A DNA stretch of 64,000 nucleotides from an uncultured Roseicyclus sp. (lineage in GTDB: Bacteria; Pseudomonadota; Alphaproteobacteria; Rhodobacterales; Rhodobacteraceae), in the NCBI GenBank assembly GCA_947494975.1, contig CANLXA010000005.1:124001-188000 (forward strand), read 5' to 3'. The notes under the pieces were generated by a model. That model was not told the origin of the DNA and searched no databases. It saw only the letters and a list, made by a program, of their open reading frames with translations. The translations under genes were made by a program, and so were the position numbers. The first letter of the stretch is position 1; each line of letters opens with the position of its first letter. Below, piece after piece: positions 55,520 through 64,000 of this stretch.

Positions 55520-55993
55520 ATGCGCTATGTGACCTTGTCAGCCATCTTCTGGTTCGCCCTCGATCAGGCGTCGAAATACGGCGTGCTCTATGGCCTGAAC
55601 CTGATCGAGATTGGCCGTATGGAGGTGTTTCCTCCGCTTTTGACGTTCCATCTTGGCTACAATACCGGCATCAATTTCGGCCTGTTCGGCGGCGGGCCCG
55701 AGGTGATGCGTTTTGCGCTGGTCATCTTGGCGCTTGTGATCTGTGGTGGCCTGATCTGGTGGGCGAAAAGCGGGCTGACCCGGCCGATTGCGCTGATATC
55801 CGCCGGGGCGGTGATCGGCGGGGCGCTCGGCAATTCGCTGGATCGGCTGATCCATTCCGCCGTGATCGACTTTCTGAACATGTCGTGTTGCGGCATCGAC
55901 AACCCGTTTGCGTTCAACATCGCCGATGTGGGCATCGTTGGCGGCGCCATCGGGTTGATGCTCTTTGCCGAGACCCGCGAAAAGGCGGCGTGA
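55520..55993 (+). CDS. lspA: Signal peptidase II
   Basis: Lipoprotein signal peptidase of 157 residues with four membrane helices. Catalytic aspartates are Asp117 (SAVIDF) and Asp136 (FNIADVGI), with the conserved [10 protein letters not shown] and [10 protein letters not shown]. It would mature lipoproteins such as the DUF3035 protein encoded next. The 125 bases after purH contain no gene. Confidence 0.96.
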   Translation: MRYVTLSAIFWFALDQASKYGVLYGLNLIEIGRMEVFPPLLTFHLGYNTGINFGLFGGGPEVMRFALVILALVICGGLIWWAKSGLTRPIALISAGAVIGGALGNSLDRLIHSAVIDFLNMSCCGIDNPFAFNIADVGIVGGAIGLMLFAETREKAA

Positions 55994-56056
55994 TACCCCC
56001 GTGACGAGGGTGGGAAGATGGGGTAGACCCGTCTCCGCAAGCAGAGGGTAGTGGCG

Positions 56057-56557
56057 ATGCGCGTGACATTTCCGATTTTCATGGTGGCCGTCCTGGCCCT
56101 GTCGGCCTGTTCCAACGGCGTGCCGACGCTGATGAATCTGCGCAATACCGAGGCCGGGCCCGATGAATTTGCGATTGTACCCACCCGGGAGCTTGAGCTG
56201 CCCGCGGATCGGGCATCGCTGCCGACGCCGACACCGGGCGGCGCGAATCGGGCGGATCCCACGCCCGAAGCCGATGCCATCGCGGCGCTTGGCGGCAACA
56301 TCAACCGGGCTGCGGGCGGGTCATCCGGCCTGATCAGCTACACATCCCGTCTTGGCGTCGCCGCCGACATCCGCGCAACACTGGCCGCCGAAGACGAGGC
56401 CTTCCGGAGCCGGAATGGCGGGCGTCTGCTGGAGCGTCTGTTCAACAACAACGTCTATTTCCGCGCCTATCGCCCACAATCGCTCGACCGGTATGCCGAG
56501 TTGCAGCGCCTGCGCCGCGCTGGCGTCCAGACGCCGAGTGCCCCGCCGCCGGAATAG
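56057..56557 (+). CDS. DUF3035 lipoprotein
   Basis: A 166-residue lipoprotein: signal segment ending in the lipobox LSAC, then a Pro/Thr-rich region (PTPTPGGANRADPTPEADA) and a helical C terminus (DEAFRSRNGGRLLERLF, RYAELQRLR). Pattern of DUF3035, an alphaproteobacterial family of unknown role. ATG 56057 is preferred over GTG 56051. Between lspA and the M16 peptidase pair. Confidence 0.85.
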   Translation: MRVTFPIFMVAVLALSACSNGVPTLMNLRNTEAGPDEFAIVPTRELELPADRASLPTPTPGGANRADPTPEADAIAALGGNINRAAGGSSGLISYTSRLGVAADIRATLAAEDEAFRSRNGGRLLERLFNNNVYFRAYRPQSLDRYAELQRLRRAGVQTPSAPPPE

Positions 56558-56706
56558 CCACCCGCAGTCTCCGGTCAAATCAGCGTATTCTTCTGTCAGG
56601 TCCGGCAATCCGGACCTCGACGCGCCATAACGTCTGCGTCATGGCTGTTGATGCGGGTCTCAAACCCCATACATTCCCCGCAACCGACCCATTCCGGAGA
56701 TACAAC

Positions 56707-58086
56707 ATGATCCGACGCCTTGGCCTGGCCCTTGGTCTTGCAGCCGCCCCGCTTGTTGCCAACGCTGCCGGCGAAGTCACCGAATTCACGCTCGACAATG
56801 GCTTGCATATTGTCGTGATCGAGGATCACCGCAGCCCCGCCATCACCCATATGATGTGGTATCGCGCAGGCTCCGCGGATGAGGTCCAGGGGCAATCGGG
56901 GATCGCGCATTTTCTGGAACACCTGATGTTCAAGGCCACCGACGATCTGGAAAGTGGCGAGTTTTCGGCCACGGTGGAGGCCAATGGCGGATCGGATAAC
57001 GCGTTCACCTCGTGGGATTACACCGCCTATCACCAGCGCATCGCGGCGGACCGTCTGGGTCTGATGATGCAGATGGAGGCCGACCGGATGCGGGACCTGA
57101 TCCTGGACGAGGAAGAGGTCTCGACGGAACGGCAGGTCATCCTCGAAGAACGCGCCCAACGCACGGATTCGTCGCCGGGAGCGCTATTCAACGAACAGCT
57201 CTCCTCCGCCATCTACCTCAACCATCCCTATGGCCGCCCGATCATTGGCTGGCGGCACGAGATGGAGCAGCTTTCGCTGCAAGACGCACGCGATTGGTAC
57301 GAGCTGCATTACCACCCCAACAACGCCATTCTGATTGTGGCCGGGGACGCCACGCCAGACGAGGTGCGGGCACTGGCCGAGGAACATTACGGGCCCATTC
57401 CCGCCAATCCCGACATAGAGGCGCGCGAAACCCGTATCCGCCCGTCCGAGCCGCCCCATATCGCGGAACGGCGGGTGATCTACGAGGATGAGCGCGTCGC
57501 CAATCCCTATGTGTCGATCAACTACCTCGCCCCGGAACGCAATTCCGGCGATCAGGAAACGGCCGCCGCACTGACGCTTCTGGCGGAGGTTCTGGGCGGG
57601 TCCGGCTTCACCTCCGTTCTGCCGCGCGAATTGCAGCTGGAGGATGAACGCTCGCTCTTCACCGGCGCTTATTACGGGGGCGTCAACCTCGATACGACAA
57701 CCTTCGCATTGATCAACATGCCCCTGCCGGGCCGGTCGCTGGAACAGGCCGAGGCCGATATTCTGGCCGAGATCGATGAATTCCTCGAAGAAGGGATCGA
57801 CCCGGCCCAGTTCGAGCGGATCCAGTTCCAGATCGAAGCGGCGCGGATCTTTGAAGAAGACAATGTTGCAGGCCTCGCCCGCGCCTATGGCACTGCGCTG
57901 ACCTCCGGCCTGACGGTCGCCGACGTGCAGGCCTGGCCCGATGTTCTTGCCGCCACCACGATCGAAGACGTCATGGCGGCCGCGCGCGATATCTTCGCGC
58001 AGGAGGCCACGGTCACCGGCTACCTGATGCGCCCCGACCCCGAACCGGGCGCCGTTGAAGAAGCCGCAGCGGAGGTATCCCAATGA
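56707..58086 (+). CDS. M16 family zinc peptidase (catalytic subunit)
   Basis: A 459-residue exported processing-peptidase homologue with signal peptide ([18 protein letters not shown]). The inverted zinc motif is HFLEH at 68-72 with the distal Glu in ERQVILEERAQR. Two M16 half-domains follow (second from about 230). CGGAGATACAAC precedes the ATG. Overlaps the next M16 gene by four bases; the two probably form a heterodimer in the periplasm, like YmxG/MPP-type pairs. Confidence 0.95.
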   Translation: MIRRLGLALGLAAAPLVANAAGEVTEFTLDNGLHIVVIEDHRSPAITHMMWYRAGSADEVQGQSGIAHFLEHLMFKATDDLESGEFSATVEANGGSDNAFTSWDYTAYHQRIAADRLGLMMQMEADRMRDLILDEEEVSTERQVILEERAQRTDSSPGALFNEQLSSAIYLNHPYGRPIIGWRHEMEQLSLQDARDWYELHYHPNNAILIVAGDATPDEVRALAEEHYGPIPANPDIEARETRIRPSEPPHIAERRVIYEDERVANPYVSINYLAPERNSGDQETAAALTLLAEVLGGSGFTSVLPRELQLEDERSLFTGAYYGGVNLDTTTFALINMPLPGRSLEQAEADILAEIDEFLEEGIDPAQFERIQFQIEAARIFEEDNVAGLARAYGTALTSGLTVADVQAWPDVLAATTIEDVMAAARDIFAQEATVTGYLMRPDPEPGAVEEAAAEVSQ

Positions 58087-59399
58087 TCGCGCGTCTGCTT
58101 GCCCCGCTTGTCGCGGCCTTGGCCTTTGCCCTTCCCGCCCAGGCCCAGATCGAGATCCAGGAGGTCACGTCACCCGGCGGGATCGAAGCCTGGCTCGTGC
58201 AGGACAATTCCATCCCGTTTCTTGCCATCGACCTGTGGTTCGGCGGCGGCGGCTCGCTCGACGATCCCGACGCGCGCGGCGCCACCTACCTGATGACCGG
58301 CCTGCTTGAAGAAGGCGCAGGCGACATGGACGCCAGCGCCTTTGCGGCGGCGGTCGAGGGCCTCGCCACCTCGTTCGAGTTCGATATCTACCGCGATGAC
58401 CTGATCGTCTCGGCCACGATGCTGACCCAGAACCGCGACGAAGCCGTGGCGCTCCTGCGCGAGGCGCTGATTAATCCGACCTTCGAGGATGTCGCGGTAG
58501 AGCGTGTGCGCGGGCAGGTCTTGTCGATCATCCAGAGCGACATGACGGACCCCGATACAATCGCCAGCACCACGTTCAACGAGCTCGCCTATGGCGATCA
58601 TCCCTACGGCTCGCGGCTGGAGGGCACACTGGACAGCATCGCCGCGCTGACCCGCGATGATCTGGTGGCGGCCCACCGCCGGGCACTTGTGCGGGATCGC
58701 GTGGCCGTCGGTGTGGCCGGTGACATCACGCCGGAGGAGCTCGGGGCCCTGCTCGATACGCTATTGGGGGACCTGCCGCTGTCCAACATGGATCAGCCCG
58801 GCCCCGCCCCGGTTGATCTGGCCGGCGGCGTGACGGTCGTGGATTTCCCAACCCCGCAATCGTCGGTCTTCTTCGGCCATACGGGCATTGCCCGCGACGA
58901 TCCCGATTTCTTCCCGGCCTTTGTCCTCAACCAGGTCTTGGGGGCGGGCGGCTTTCGCTCCCGCCTGATGGCGGAGGTGCGCGAGGCGCGGGGCCTGACC
59001 TACGGGATCAGCACATGGCTCGGGCTCAGCCGGTCCGCCCCGATGATGCAGGGCGGGTTCTCGTCATCCAACGATCTTGTCGCACAGGCCATCGAGGTGG
59101 TGCAGGCCGAATGGGCCGACATCGCTGAGAACGGTATCTCGGAGGCCGAGCTTGAGGCCGCGCAGCGCTATCTGACCGGCGCCTACCCGCTCCGTTTCGA
59201 CGGCAACGGGCGGATCGCAGGCATTCTGGCGGCCATGCAATCCGACGACATGCCGCTTGATTACATTGCCACACGCAATGACAACGTGATGGCTGTGACA
59301 GTCGAGGATGTGCGGCGGGTAGCGGCGCGACTGGTGCAGCCCGAGAACCTGCATTTCGTCGTCGTTGGCCAGCCGGAGGGGCTTGAGGCCTCTAACTGA
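58083..59399 (+). CDS. M16 family peptidase, non-catalytic partner
   Basis: A 438-residue exported M16 homologue with signal peptide ([20 protein letters not shown] part). The HxxEH zinc motif is absent (the region reads [12 protein letters not shown]), but the C-terminal R/Y substrate-binding motif is present in [13 protein letters not shown]. That division of motifs is typical of the subunit that pairs with a catalytic M16 protein. Translationally coupled to it by ATGA. Confidence 0.93.
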   Translation: MIARLLAPLVAALAFALPAQAQIEIQEVTSPGGIEAWLVQDNSIPFLAIDLWFGGGGSLDDPDARGATYLMTGLLEEGAGDMDASAFAAAVEGLATSFEFDIYRDDLIVSATMLTQNRDEAVALLREALINPTFEDVAVERVRGQVLSIIQSDMTDPDTIASTTFNELAYGDHPYGSRLEGTLDSIAALTRDDLVAAHRRALVRDRVAVGVAGDITPEELGALLDTLLGDLPLSNMDQPGPAPVDLAGGVTVVDFPTPQSSVFFGHTGIARDDPDFFPAFVLNQVLGAGGFRSRLMAEVREARGLTYGISTWLGLSRSAPMMQGGFSSSNDLVAQAIEVVQAEWADIAENGISEAELEAAQRYLTGAYPLRFDGNGRIAGILAAMQSDDMPLDYIATRNDNVMAVTVEDVRRVAARLVQPENLHFVVVGQPEGLEASN

Positions 59400-59533
59400 C
59401 GGCAGCGGCGGGAGTATTTCCGCCCTGCCCGTTCCGAGGCCAGGTGGACCGGTCCTGCTTCGCCTCTACCCGGCCGATCCAGGCCGTGCGAATCGGTTCC
59501 CTCTCCACCGGCGCTCATGCTACACCTAGCGTC

Positions 59534-61375
59534 ATGGCCGCCCCGAACCCCAATATAGGCGCAGACCCGCGCCCGGTGATCCGTCAGCTGGATGACGCCG
59601 CGATCAATCGCATTGCCGCGGGCGAGGTGGTGGAACGGCCCGCCTCGGCCGTCAAGGAGCTGGTGGAAAACGCCATAGATGCCGATGCCCGGCGCGTGGT
59701 GATCGAGGTCGCCCATGGCGGCAAGACGCTGATCCGCGTCATCGATGATGGCTGCGGGATGGAGGGGACCGATCTGCCGCTGGCCCTGTCGCGCCATGCC
59801 ACCTCCAAGATCGACGGCAGCGACCTGCTCAACATCCGCTCCTTCGGCTTCCGGGGCGAGGCCTTGCCATCCCTCGGCGCTGTCGGGCGGCTGTCCATCA
59901 CGTCTCGCGCCAGCGACGCCGCGCATCAGATCCGCGTCGCCGGGGGCACGCAGGAGGCCGTGAAACCCGCCGCGCTCAATCGCGGCACCATCGTGGAATT
60001 GCGGGATCTGTTCTATGCCACGCCCGCGCGGCTGAAATTCATGCGGACCGATAGGGCCGAGATGCAGGCGATCACCGATATCGTCAAACGTCTCGCCATG
60101 GCCCAGCCCGCCGTGGGCTTCACGCTCAAAGACGTCACCGATGGCGAGCGGATAATCTTCCGCGCCGATCCCGAAACCGGCGATCTCTTCGATGCCCTGC
60201 GCGGTCGCCTGACGACGATCCTGGGCCGCGAGTTTACCGAGAATGCGTTGCCCATCGATGCGGAACGCGACGGCCTGCGCCTCACCGGTTACGCCGCGCT
60301 GCCCACCTATTCCCGGGGCTCCGCCGTCGCGCAATTCCTCTTCGTCAATGGCCGTCCCGTCCGCGACAAGCTCCTGATCGGCGCGCTGCGCGCGGCTTAC
60401 ATGGATGTGCTCAGCCGCGACCGGCATCCCGCCGCGGCACTGTTCATCGATTGCCCGCCGGACCGCGTCGACGTGAATGTGCACCCCGCGAAGTCCGAAG
60501 TGCGCTTCCGCGAGCCGGGCCTGGCCCGCGGCCTCATCGTCAGCGCGCTGCGCCATGCGCTGGCCGAAGCCGGGCACCGCGCCTCCTCCACCGTCGCTGA
60601 CGCCACGCTCGGCGCCATGCGCCCCGCTTATCAAGCGCCTCTGGGGGAGGCTCCCACTGCACCGCCTGAGCCGCGCATTTATCAGATGGATCGCCCGAGC
60701 CAGCAACGGAGCTTCGTGCCCCCGCGCGGCTTTGCGGAAACCACGCCGCAATGGTCTGCGCCGTCGGCCCGCATTGACGATCCTGTCATTGAGTCCGACG
60801 GCCCCTTGGGCGCGGCCCGCGCGCAGGTGCACGAGAATTACATCATCGCCCAGACGCCCAATGGGATTGTACTGGTCGATCAGCACGCCGCCCATGAGCG
60901 GCTGGTCTATGAGCAGCTCAAAACTCAGATGGCGGAGCATGGTGTTGCACGGCAGGCCCTGCTGATCCCGGAGATCATCAATCTCGGCTCCGATGCCGAG
61001 CGCTTGCTCGATCACGCCACCGAACTGGAGCGGTTCGGCCTTCTGGTCGAGCCCTTCGGCCCCGGCACCATCGCGGTGCGCGAAACACCTGCGATCCTGG
61101 GAGAGATCAATGCCGAGGCGCTCCTGCGCGATATCCTTGATGAACTTTCCGATCTGGGCGACAGCCAAACCTTACAGGCCCGCGTCGAAGCGGTGTTGAG
61201 CCGCGTCGCCTGCCACGGCTCCATCCGGTCGGGCCGCCAGATGCGCGCCGATGAAATGAACGCGCTGCTGCGCGAGATGGAGGCAACGCCGCTTTCCGGC
61301 CAATGCAACCACGGGCGACCCACCTATGTGGAGCTGAAGCTCTCCGATATCGAACGGCTGTTCGGGCGAACCTGA
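59534..61375 (+). CDS. mutL: DNA mismatch repair protein MutL
   Basis: A 613-residue MutL. GHKL ATPase motifs: [30 protein letters not shown], and [14 protein letters not shown] in the transducer domain. The C-terminal domain carries the endonuclease motif [14 protein letters not shown] plus ACHGSIRSG and GQCNHGRPT, so it is an endonuclease-active MutL of the kind found where MutH is absent. ATG 59534 has only a weak ribosome-binding site. rmuC follows after one base. Confidence 0.97.
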   Translation: MAAPNPNIGADPRPVIRQLDDAAINRIAAGEVVERPASAVKELVENAIDADARRVVIEVAHGGKTLIRVIDDGCGMEGTDLPLALSRHATSKIDGSDLLNIRSFGFRGEALPSLGAVGRLSITSRASDAAHQIRVAGGTQEAVKPAALNRGTIVELRDLFYATPARLKFMRTDRAEMQAITDIVKRLAMAQPAVGFTLKDVTDGERIIFRADPETGDLFDALRGRLTTILGREFTENALPIDAERDGLRLTGYAALPTYSRGSAVAQFLFVNGRPVRDKLLIGALRAAYMDVLSRDRHPAAALFIDCPPDRVDVNVHPAKSEVRFREPGLARGLIVSALRHALAEAGHRASSTVADATLGAMRPAYQAPLGEAPTAPPEPRIYQMDRPSQQRSFVPPRGFAETTPQWSAPSARIDDPVIESDGPLGAARAQVHENYIIAQTPNGIVLVDQHAAHERLVYEQLKTQMAEHGVARQALLIPEIINLGSDAERLLDHATELERFGLLVEPFGPGTIAVRETPAILGEINAEALLRDILDELSDLGDSQTLQARVEAVLSRVACHGSIRSGRQMRADEMNALLREMEATPLSGQCNHGRPTYVELKLSDIERLFGRT

Positions 61376-61376
61376 G

Positions 61377-62864
61377 ATGGAAAACGCCCCGTTCTTCACC
61401 TTCCTTGACGGCCTCGCCACATCTTTGCGCGCCTCCAGCCCCTTCGGGCCGGAGGTGGACCCGCTGCCCACCTATCTGCTCCTCGCCTGCCTGATCGCGC
61501 TTGGCCTGATCATCGCGCTGATCCTTCGCGGCAGCCGCCTGCGGCAGGCCAACCGCAAACTGGCCGAGGCGGACATGCTGCGCCAATCCCTTGCCACCGC
61601 CGAGGCCCGCGTTGAACGTCTCGCCGATCTGGAAGCGAGCGCCGAGACCCTGCGCGACGATCGGGAGCGCTTGGCAGGCGCACTCACCGCCGCCGAGGCG
61701 CGGCTGGAGACGGTGAACACGACCCATGAAGCGCGGCTGGAGGAATTGCGGGGCCTCAACGACGCCCTGCAATCACGGTTCAAGAACCTTGCCAATGAGG
61801 TGTTGGAGGGCAATTCAAAAGCCTTCCTCGACCGTGTCACCGAACGCTTCGCCACCCATTCCGAAACCGCCAAGGCAGAGCTTGAAGCGCGGCAGAAGGC
61901 CATCGACGGAATGGTCAAACCGCTCAACGAGAAACTCGGCGCCTTCGATACGGTTCTGCGCGAGATGGAGAAGACCCGCACCGATGCCTATGGTGCGATC
62001 CGCACGCAGGTGGAGGAACTCAAGCTGGGGCAATCGGCCCTGACCGGCGAGACCCGCAAGCTTGTGCAAGCACTCCGCGCCCCCAAAACGCGGGGCCGCT
62101 GGGGGGAGATGCAGCTGCGACAAGTCTGCGAGATGGCGGGCATGACGGAACACGTGGATTTCGACACCGAGGTCAGCCACCGCACCGATGATGGGCTGCA
62201 GCGCCCCGATGCCATCGTCCGGATGCCCGGCGGCCGCTCGCTGGTGATCGACGCCAAGACCTCGCTCGACGGATACCTCGATGCACTTGAGGCCGAGACG
62301 CCGGAGGCGCGCGAGATCGCGATCACCCGCCATGCCCGGCAGGTGGCGGATCATGTGCGCGCCTTGTCCTCCAAACGCTATTTCAATCTTCTGGAGAACA
62401 CGCCCGATTTCGTCGTGATGTTCATCCCCGGCGACGTGTTCCTGTCCGCAGCGGTCGAGGCCGATCCCGGCCTGATCGAACGCGCGATGGAGGCCCGCGT
62501 GGTGATCGCCACGCCGTCGACCCTCGTGGCCTTGTTCCGCACCATCGCTTTCGGCTGGCAGCAGGAGGCGATTGCCGAAAACGCCATCACCATCCACCGC
62601 GAGGCGAAAGAGCTCTACAGCCGCCTCGCCACCTTTGCCGGCAATCTGCAGAAGGTCGGTACGGCGCTGAACCGGTCGGTCGAAAGCTACAACAAGGCGA
62701 TGGGATCGTTGGAGGCGCGGGTGTTGCCATCGGCGCGCAAGCTGGAGGCGATGCAGGTGGTGCAGGAAACCTCCGACGAGTTGAAAGACGCGCCCCGGGT
62801 CGAGGCGGTGCCGCGCACGCTGACCGCGCCGGAACTCATCGTGTCCAACGACCGGGACGATTAA
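61377..62864 (+). CDS. rmuC: DNA recombination protein RmuC
   Basis: A 495-residue protein with one membrane helix (about 32-50, TYLLLACLIALGLIIALIL), a long coiled coil (55-200) and a PD-(D/E)xK nuclease-like domain: GRWGEMQLRQVCEMAGM, PDAIVRMPGGRSLVIDAKTSLD. RmuC limits inversions at short inverted repeats. One base separates it from the mutL stop, so the repair genes form one unit. Confidence 0.95.
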   Translation: MENAPFFTFLDGLATSLRASSPFGPEVDPLPTYLLLACLIALGLIIALILRGSRLRQANRKLAEADMLRQSLATAEARVERLADLEASAETLRDDRERLAGALTAAEARLETVNTTHEARLEELRGLNDALQSRFKNLANEVLEGNSKAFLDRVTERFATHSETAKAELEARQKAIDGMVKPLNEKLGAFDTVLREMEKTRTDAYGAIRTQVEELKLGQSALTGETRKLVQALRAPKTRGRWGEMQLRQVCEMAGMTEHVDFDTEVSHRTDDGLQRPDAIVRMPGGRSLVIDAKTSLDGYLDALEAETPEAREIAITRHARQVADHVRALSSKRYFNLLENTPDFVVMFIPGDVFLSAAVEADPGLIERAMEARVVIATPSTLVALFRTIAFGWQQEAIAENAITIHREAKELYSRLATFAGNLQKVGTALNRSVESYNKAMGSLEARVLPSARKLEAMQVVQETSDELKDAPRVEAVPRTLTAPELIVSNDRDD

Positions 62865-63310
62865 CGCGCGAAGGTATCTTTCAGGATCGCCGTCAAAGCC
62901 TGCGCATCCTCTTGCGTAAAGGCGTCAGGCTGATCGCTGTCGATATCGAGCACGGCGATGATCTCACCCCTCGCGTTGCGCACCGGCAGAACAATCTCGG
63001 AGCGGGTGGAGGATGCGCAGGCGATATGACCCGGAAAGGCGTCGACATCCGCGACAAGCTGGACCTCCCCGGTCCGTGCTGCGGCCCCGCAGACACCCCG
63101 CTCAAACGGGATCTGCAAACACCCGTGGCCGCCCTGATAGGGGCCGATCTTCAGCAGGCCCGGCTCCGTCACGCGGTAGAAGCCGGTCCAGTCGAAGCGG
63201 TCGTCTGACTGGTGCAATTCGCAGGCGATTGTGGCCATCAGCGCGACGGTATCGGTTTCGCCTTCGGTGAGCGCGGCGATGGTTTTGGCAAGCGTAGTAT
63301 AGTCGGCCAT
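62861..63310 (-). CDS. GAF-domain free methionine-(R)-sulfoxide reductase
   Basis: A 149-residue single GAF domain matching fRMsr (MsrC/YebR). The three redox cysteines are Cys64 (GHGCLQI), Cys74 (RGVCGAA) and Cys98 (GHIACAS); WTGFYRV, GPYQG and SEIVLPV surround the pocket. It reduces free Met-R-sulfoxide. Overlaps the rmuC 3' end by four bases tail to tail. Confidence 0.93.
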   Translation of the reverse strand: MADYTTLAKTIAALTEGETDTVALMATIACELHQSDDRFDWTGFYRVTEPGLLKIGPYQGGHGCLQIPFERGVCGAAARTGEVQLVADVDAFPGHIACASSTRSEIVLPVRNARGEIIAVLDIDSDQPDAFTQEDAQALTAILKDTFAR

Positions 63311-63348
63311 GGCGGGACCTTTTGGGTATTTGAAACCAGTGGAAGGGG

Positions 63349-64000
63349 TCAGTCACGTTCAATGGCAATGGCGGTGCCTTCGCCGCCACCGATGCAGATC
63401 GCCGCAATGCCACGCTTGAGGCCACGGGCTTCGAGGGCGTGGAGGAGCGTCACCATGATCCGCGCGCCTGAGGCTCCAATCGGATGGCCAAGCGCGCAGG
63501 CGCCGCCATTCACGTTCATCTTCTCGCGCGGGACATTCATCTCATGCATGAAGGCCATGGGGACGACAGCGAAGGCCTCGTTCACCTCCCACAGATCGAC
63601 ATCGTCGACGCTCCAGCCAAGACGGTCAAGCAGTTTGCGTGCAGCCGGGACCGGCGCGGTTGGGAAGAGCGCGGGGGCGTGGGCGTGGGAGGCATGGCCG
63701 AGGATGCGGGCGCGGATGGGGAGCCCCTGGGCATCGGCGACCGCGGCGCGGGCGAGGACAAGAGCGGCGGCCCCATCGGAGATGGATGAGGAATTGGCCG
63801 CCGTCACCGTGCCGCCGTCGCGGAAGGCGGGTTTGAGCTGCGGGATCTTGTCGGGGCGGGCATTGCCGGGCTGTTCGTCTTCTCCCACCTCGATCTCGCC
63901 CTTACGGGTCTTCACCGTAACAGCCGCAACTTCCGCCGCGAAGGCACCGGACTTGATCGCCCCCAGCGCATTCTCCAACGACCCTAGGGCATAGGTATCT
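63349..64000 (-). CDS. Acetyl-CoA acyltransferase (thiolase), C-terminal part
   Basis: The frame is open to the window edge and encodes the last ~216 residues of a thiolase; the N-terminal half with the acyl-binding Cys is outside. Seen are VNEAFAVVPMAF, NVNGGACALGHPIGASGAR (catalytic His) and CIGGGEGTAIAIER (second catalytic Cys). SSSISDGAAALVLA is also typical. Probably acetoacetyl-CoA thiolase (PhaA/AtoB-like), partnering hbd-type metabolism. The upstream residues before 63978 still read as thiolase (DTYALGS). Confidence 0.94.
   Translation of the reverse strand, partial: DTYALGSLENALGAIKSGAFAAEVAAVTVKTRKGEIEVGEDEQPGNARPDKIPQLKPAFRDGGTVTAANSSSISDGAAALVLARAAVADAQGLPIRARILGHASHAHAPALFPTAPVPAARKLLDRLGWSVDDVDLWEVNEAFAVVPMAFMHEMNVPREKMNVNGGACALGHPIGASGARIMVTLLHALEARGLKRGIAAICIGGGEGTAIAIERD

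Noticed and set aside
59261-61168. A 635-codon open frame antisense to mutL
   Set aside because: Same explanation; mutL motifs on the plus strand are complete.
1-64000. CRISPR array, prophage or transposon
   Set aside because: No regularly spaced repeats, integrase, transposase or phage structural genes were found; the dispersed 66-bp repeat has no linked transposase in the window.

Overview
The window is chromosomal DNA of an alphaproteobacterium, almost certainly a Rhodobacteraceae/Roseobacter-type bacterium. Evidence for this: high GC; a chvI-chvG-hprK-rapZ-EIIA-HPr cluster next to pckA; a methylsuccinyl-CoA dehydrogenase with the long N-terminal extension of the ethylmalonyl-CoA pathway; SDHAF4, DUF1491, DUF6473 and DUF3035 proteins; and rpoZ-rsh-pdxJ-acpS-lepB-rnc-era-recO gene order. 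I see no rRNA, tRNA, CRISPR array, phage block or transposase. About 76 protein genes are supported, nearly all ordinary metabolism and housekeeping.

Layout. 1-5 kb: end of an SH3-domain protein, an SDR oxidoreductase, a small HIG1-like membrane protein with a PduO-type cobalamin adenosyltransferase, a VOC protein, a hemolysin III homologue, and etfBA with a clear terminator. 5-8 kb: a DUF6473 protein, 3-hydroxybutyryl-CoA dehydrogenase and an acyltransferase. 7.9-14.4 kb: the ChvI/ChvG envelope/acid-stress system co-oriented with HPr kinase, RapZ, a mannose-family EIIA and HPr, divergent from pckA; the 367-base divergent region carries repeats that look like regulator sites. 14.5-21 kb: a DUF3859 protein, a TauE exporter, mcd, an AAA ATPase gene bracketed by a shared TATGGCG motif, an extended SDR, thpR and recO. 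21-31.3 kb: a long minus-strand housekeeping block (DUF1491-era, rnc-lepB, acpS-LysE-secreted protein, pdxJ-DUF2062, rsh-rpoZ, folK).

31.4-38 kb: a NYN-domain protein, two small regulator-controlled modules (TetR with tautomerase/SRPBCC; MarR with EF-hand/cytochrome b561), each with a perfect palindrome in the divergent gap, then a peroxiredoxin-like protein, cytochrome c, ispH and a chromene-isomerase-like protein. 38-43.6 kb: pnp and rpsO, normally neighbours, are separated by a low-GC orphan ORF, a sterol-desaturase-like protein and a polysaccharide deacetylase; a 66-bp dispersed repeat occurs once in this insert and once (inverted) beyond pnp. 44-50.6 kb: an extremely acidic protein with an internally duplicated domain, a haloacetate-dehalogenase-like hydrolase, DUF1643, truB, a phosphodiester glycosidase, rbfA, dapB and an SDHAF4 homologue. 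50.7-64 kb: rsmB, a heparinase-like protein, purH, lspA, a DUF3035 lipoprotein, a coupled pair of M16 peptidases, mutL, rmuC, a GAF-type methionine sulfoxide reductase, and a thiolase cut by the window end.

Functional themes: acyl-CoA and PHB-type metabolism (ETF, hbd, mcd, thiolase) feeding gluconeogenesis (pckA), with a regulatory (non-transport) PTS and ChvI/ChvG beside pckA. No complete defence or mobile system is evident. The least explained signals are the motif-bracketed ATPase gene, the dispersed repeat around the pnp/rpsO split, and the acidic duplicated-domain protein.
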